A stretch of DNA of 64,000 nucleotides from Burkholderia sp. BCC1644 (GTDB lineage: Bacteria; Pseudomonadota; Gammaproteobacteria; Burkholderiales; Burkholderiaceae): positions 248,001 to 312,000 of the forward strand of contig NZ_CADFEI010000009.1 of assembly GCF_902833225.1 (NCBI RefSeq), read 5' to 3'. This document shows positions 62,150-64,000 of the stretch, piece by piece (the stretch's first letter is position 1; each line of letters begins with the position of its first letter). The position numbers and the translations under genes are program-made. Below the pieces are notes generated by a model, which made no database searches, was not told where the DNA came from, and saw nothing but the letters and a program-made list of their open reading frames with translations.

Positions 62150-62197
62150 TCCCTCACGGCGCGCACGGCTCGCGCGCCGCCTGCATCGCACCCCGAA

Positions 62198-63091
62198 TCA
62201 ATCGAGAAACAGCGCGGCGCGCGTCTTCAGCGCCGCGCTGAAATCGTCGAGCCAGCCGATCGACAGACGCCAGCTCTGCCAGTAGAGATCGATGTCGATG
62301 GTCCGCCCGCGCGACATGTCCACGAGCTCGCCCGCCGCCAGTTGGCGATCGACCATCCGGTCCGGACACATCCCCCATCCCAATCCCGTTTCGCATGCGC
62401 GCAGATAGCCTGCGACGTGCGGTATCCAGTGCTGCGGCGGATCGAGATCCGCGTGTGTCACGCGCCGGATGAAACGCGACTGCAGACCGTCCTTCGGATT
62501 GAACATCACGCACGGCGCGCGGCGCAGCGCCTCGCGCGTGATGCCCGCACTGAAATAGCGTTCGTAGAACGCCGGCGAGCACACCGCGCGATAGCGGATG
62601 CGCCCGAGCCGCTCCGACCGGCACCCCTGAATCGGCTCGGCCTGCGCGGTCACGGCGCCCTGCACGCTGCCGTCGCGAATGCGCGACGCCGTGTAATCCT
62701 GGTCGTCGATCACGAGGTCGAGCAACGTCTCGCGCTCCGTGCAGAACGGCCCGACCGCGTCGATGAACCACGTCGCGACGCTGTCGTCGTTGACGGCCAC
62801 ACGCAACGTCGGCCATGCGCTCGCGATCTGGCCCGGCAGCGCCGGCATCCGGCCGCCCAGTTCGGCTTCCAGCAGCTGCACGCGCTCGGTATGCCGGCAC
62901 AGCAGCGCGCCCGACGTCGTCGCAACACACGGCTGCCCGCGCTTGACGAGCACGCTGCCGACGCGCTCCTCCAGCAGCTTCACGCGCTGCGACACGGCCG
63001 ACGGCGTGACATTCAGCTCCTTGGCCGCCCGCTCGAACGAACCGTGCCGGATCACGGCCGCAAGGGCATCGAGCAACGCATAGTCGAGCAT
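62198..63091 (-). CDS. argP: ArgP/LysG-type LysR regulator
   Basis: A 297-residue LysR regulator of the ArgP/LysG/IciA branch (DYALLDALAAVIRHGSFERAAKELNVTPSAVSQRVKLLEERVGSVLVKRGQPC). It is divergent from a LysE-type exporter, the standard arrangement for lysine/arginine-responsive control. Confidence 0.86.
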   Translation of the reverse strand: MLDYALLDALAAVIRHGSFERAAKELNVTPSAVSQRVKLLEERVGSVLVKRGQPCVATTSGALLCRHTERVQLLEAELGGRMPALPGQIASAWPTLRVAVNDDSVATWFIDAVGPFCTERETLLDLVIDDQDYTASRIRDGSVQGAVTAQAEPIQGCRSERLGRIRYRAVCSPAFYERYFSAGITREALRRAPCVMFNPKDGLQSRFIRRVTHADLDPPQHWIPHVAGYLRACETGLGWGMCPDRMVDRQLAAGELVDMSRGRTIDIDLYWQSWRLSIGWLDDFSAALKTRAALFLD

Positions 63092-63130
63092 TAGATTTCC
63101 TTAATCTGCATTAGGTGAATTAGCTTCTCT
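63085..63130. promoter_or_regulatory. Probable ArgP/LysG operator
   Basis: AT-rich region between the divergent genes with ttaatctgcattaggtgaa, which contains T-N11-A LysR boxes and repeated ttag motifs. It is the likely ArgP site for activation of the exporter. Confidence 0.5.
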
Positions 63131-63201
63131 TATTTTCATGCTGACCGCAGACTAGCGCTACCCGAATCATTCGTCTACTGCTTCCACCGCTGCCCACCAT
63201 C

Positions 63202-63822
63202 ATGAACTGGCTCGCTTTTTCCCACGGCGCCGCCCTGTGCGGATCGCTCATCGTCACCATCGGCGCGCAGAACGCATTCGTGCTCCGCCAAGGCATCATG
63301 CGCGCGCATGTCGGCAAGATCGTGCTGCTGTGCGCGGTGTCCGACATGATCCTGATCGGCGCGGGCGTCGGCGGCGCGTCGGTGCTCGTCGAACGCTATC
63401 CGATCTTCATCCATGCGGTGCTGTACGTCGGCCTCGCGTATCTCGCATGGTTCGGCATCAACGCGCTGCGTCGCGCGTTCAAGCCGGGCCACGAAACGCT
63501 CGACGTGCGCGGCGACGCGGTCGCGCCGCAGTCGCAGAGCGGGCTGTCGATCGTGCTGATGACGCTCGCGTTCACGTGGCTCAATCCGCACGTGTATCTC
63601 GACACGTTCCTGCTGATCGGCACGGCCGGCGCACGCGAGCCGGAAGGCGCACGGCTCGCGTTCGCGATCGGCGCGATGACGGTCAGCGTCGTGTGGTTCC
63701 TCGGGCTCGGCTACGGCGCGCGACTGCTGGCGCCGTGGTTCCGCAAGGCCGTTGCGTGGCGCGTGCTGGATGGCGCGATCGGCAGCATGGTGCTGTTTCT
63801 CGCGGCGGTGCAGTTGCGCTGA
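63202..63822 (+). CDS. LysE/ArgO-family basic amino-acid exporter
   Basis: A 206-residue exporter with the LysE signature GSLIVTIGAQNAFVLRQGIMRAHVG and FTWLNPHVYLDTFLLIG. It exports lysine and/or arginine when intracellular pools rise. It is divergent from ArgP. Confidence 0.91.
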   Translation: MNWLAFSHGAALCGSLIVTIGAQNAFVLRQGIMRAHVGKIVLLCAVSDMILIGAGVGGASVLVERYPIFIHAVLYVGLAYLAWFGINALRRAFKPGHETLDVRGDAVAPQSQSGLSIVLMTLAFTWLNPHVYLDTFLLIGTAGAREPEGARLAFAIGAMTVSVVWFLGLGYGARLLAPWFRKAVAWRVLDGAIGSMVLFLAAVQLR

Positions 63823-64000
63823 CCGCCCCCTCGTACGGGCGGCCGACTGCCGCCCGTCTCCCCTTCCGCGCCGGCGCAACGCCGGGGCAACCCGCCTCCC
63901 CTCATCGCGCTCCCCGCTGCAAAAAATCGCTCCCGATCGAACGCAGCCATACGAGACACTCACGTAACGGACGAATCGTCCGCCATCTGCTGCAAGCCAT
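63823..64000. other. Right-edge non-coding sequence
   Basis: 178 bp after the exporter. I see no supported gene here. A short inverted repeat, ggacgaatcgtcc, lies at about 63969-63981; a gene may begin beyond the edge. Confidence 0.4.

Noticed and set aside
63752-63967. Small plus-strand ORF after the LysE-type exporter
   Set aside because: Mostly overlaps the exporter in another frame, Arg/Ser-rich, with no ribosome site.
1-64000. tRNA, rRNA, CRISPR, insertion sequence or prophage genes
   Set aside because: No cloverleaf, repeat-spacer array, transposase or phage structural gene was recognised on either strand.

Overview
The window looks like a piece of a Burkholderia (probably Burkholderia cepacia complex) secondary chromosome. 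It is very GC-rich with strong GC3 codon bias. It carries a beta-proteobacterial protocatechuate (pca) gene order next to pobA, the genus-typical DUF3005 protein, many LysR/AraC/TetR regulators, and densely packed catabolic operons. I see no tRNA, rRNA, CRISPR, insertion sequence or prophage. The assignment to organism and replicon is inference.

Layout. (1) 1-14202, minus strand: a periplasm-oriented oxidation locus. Two paralogous flavin amine oxidases with Tat-like leaders are each followed directly by a c-type cytochrome gene. Between them lie a Ycf48-like beta-propeller, an MMPL/RND transporter, DUF1302 and DUF1329 envelope proteins, a Rid-family protein, a PhyH-type dioxygenase and a TetR regulator. 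Two homologous control regions (about 10455-10527 and 14415-14490) precede the PhyH-led and oxidase-led gene groups. (2) 14641-16460: a BaeSR-like two-component pair. (3) 16528-26788: an orphan membrane protein, an MFS permease, a 34-copy 9-bp tandem repeat, a LysR regulator and a sugar-acid type cluster (PdxA-like, enolase-superfamily dehydratase, DapA-like, MFS, beta-propeller, lactonase-like amidohydrolase). The two MFS/PdxA promoters share a probable LysR operator. (4) 27004-34729: a polyol ABC importer with a xylitol/sorbitol-type dehydrogenase, AraC regulator and xylulokinase, consistent with polyol to D-xylulose to D-xylulose 5-phosphate. (5) 34814-44549: assorted genes including a MerR/P-loop fusion, a hydrolase with a cysteine nucleophile, an output-less MASE1 protein, a parvulin and dctA. 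(6) 45143-47613: a three-gene glycosyltransferase/methyltransferase-like/deacetylase operon. (7) 47744-48717: a LysE-family exporter and a small ORF. (8) 48775-55689: pobA-pcaI-pcaJ-pcaB-pcaD-pcaC-pcaK, which converts 4-hydroxybenzoate and the protocatechuate ring-cleavage product towards 3-oxoadipyl-CoA; pcaGH is not in the window. A 34-bp palindrome sits ahead of pcaI. (9) 55806-63822: a LysR regulator divergent from pobA, folE-folM, serine acetyltransferase, small conserved proteins, a universal stress protein, an FNR-type regulator and a divergent ArgP/LysE-type pair.

The most promising undescribed system is region 1: a duplicated amine-oxidase/cytochrome-c module with dedicated envelope transport proteins. 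Precedent from NicA2/CycN suggests the oxidases could pass electrons to cytochrome c rather than oxygen. Start codons were chosen from visible ribosome-binding sites and family N-termini, so several are shorter than the longest possible reading frame.
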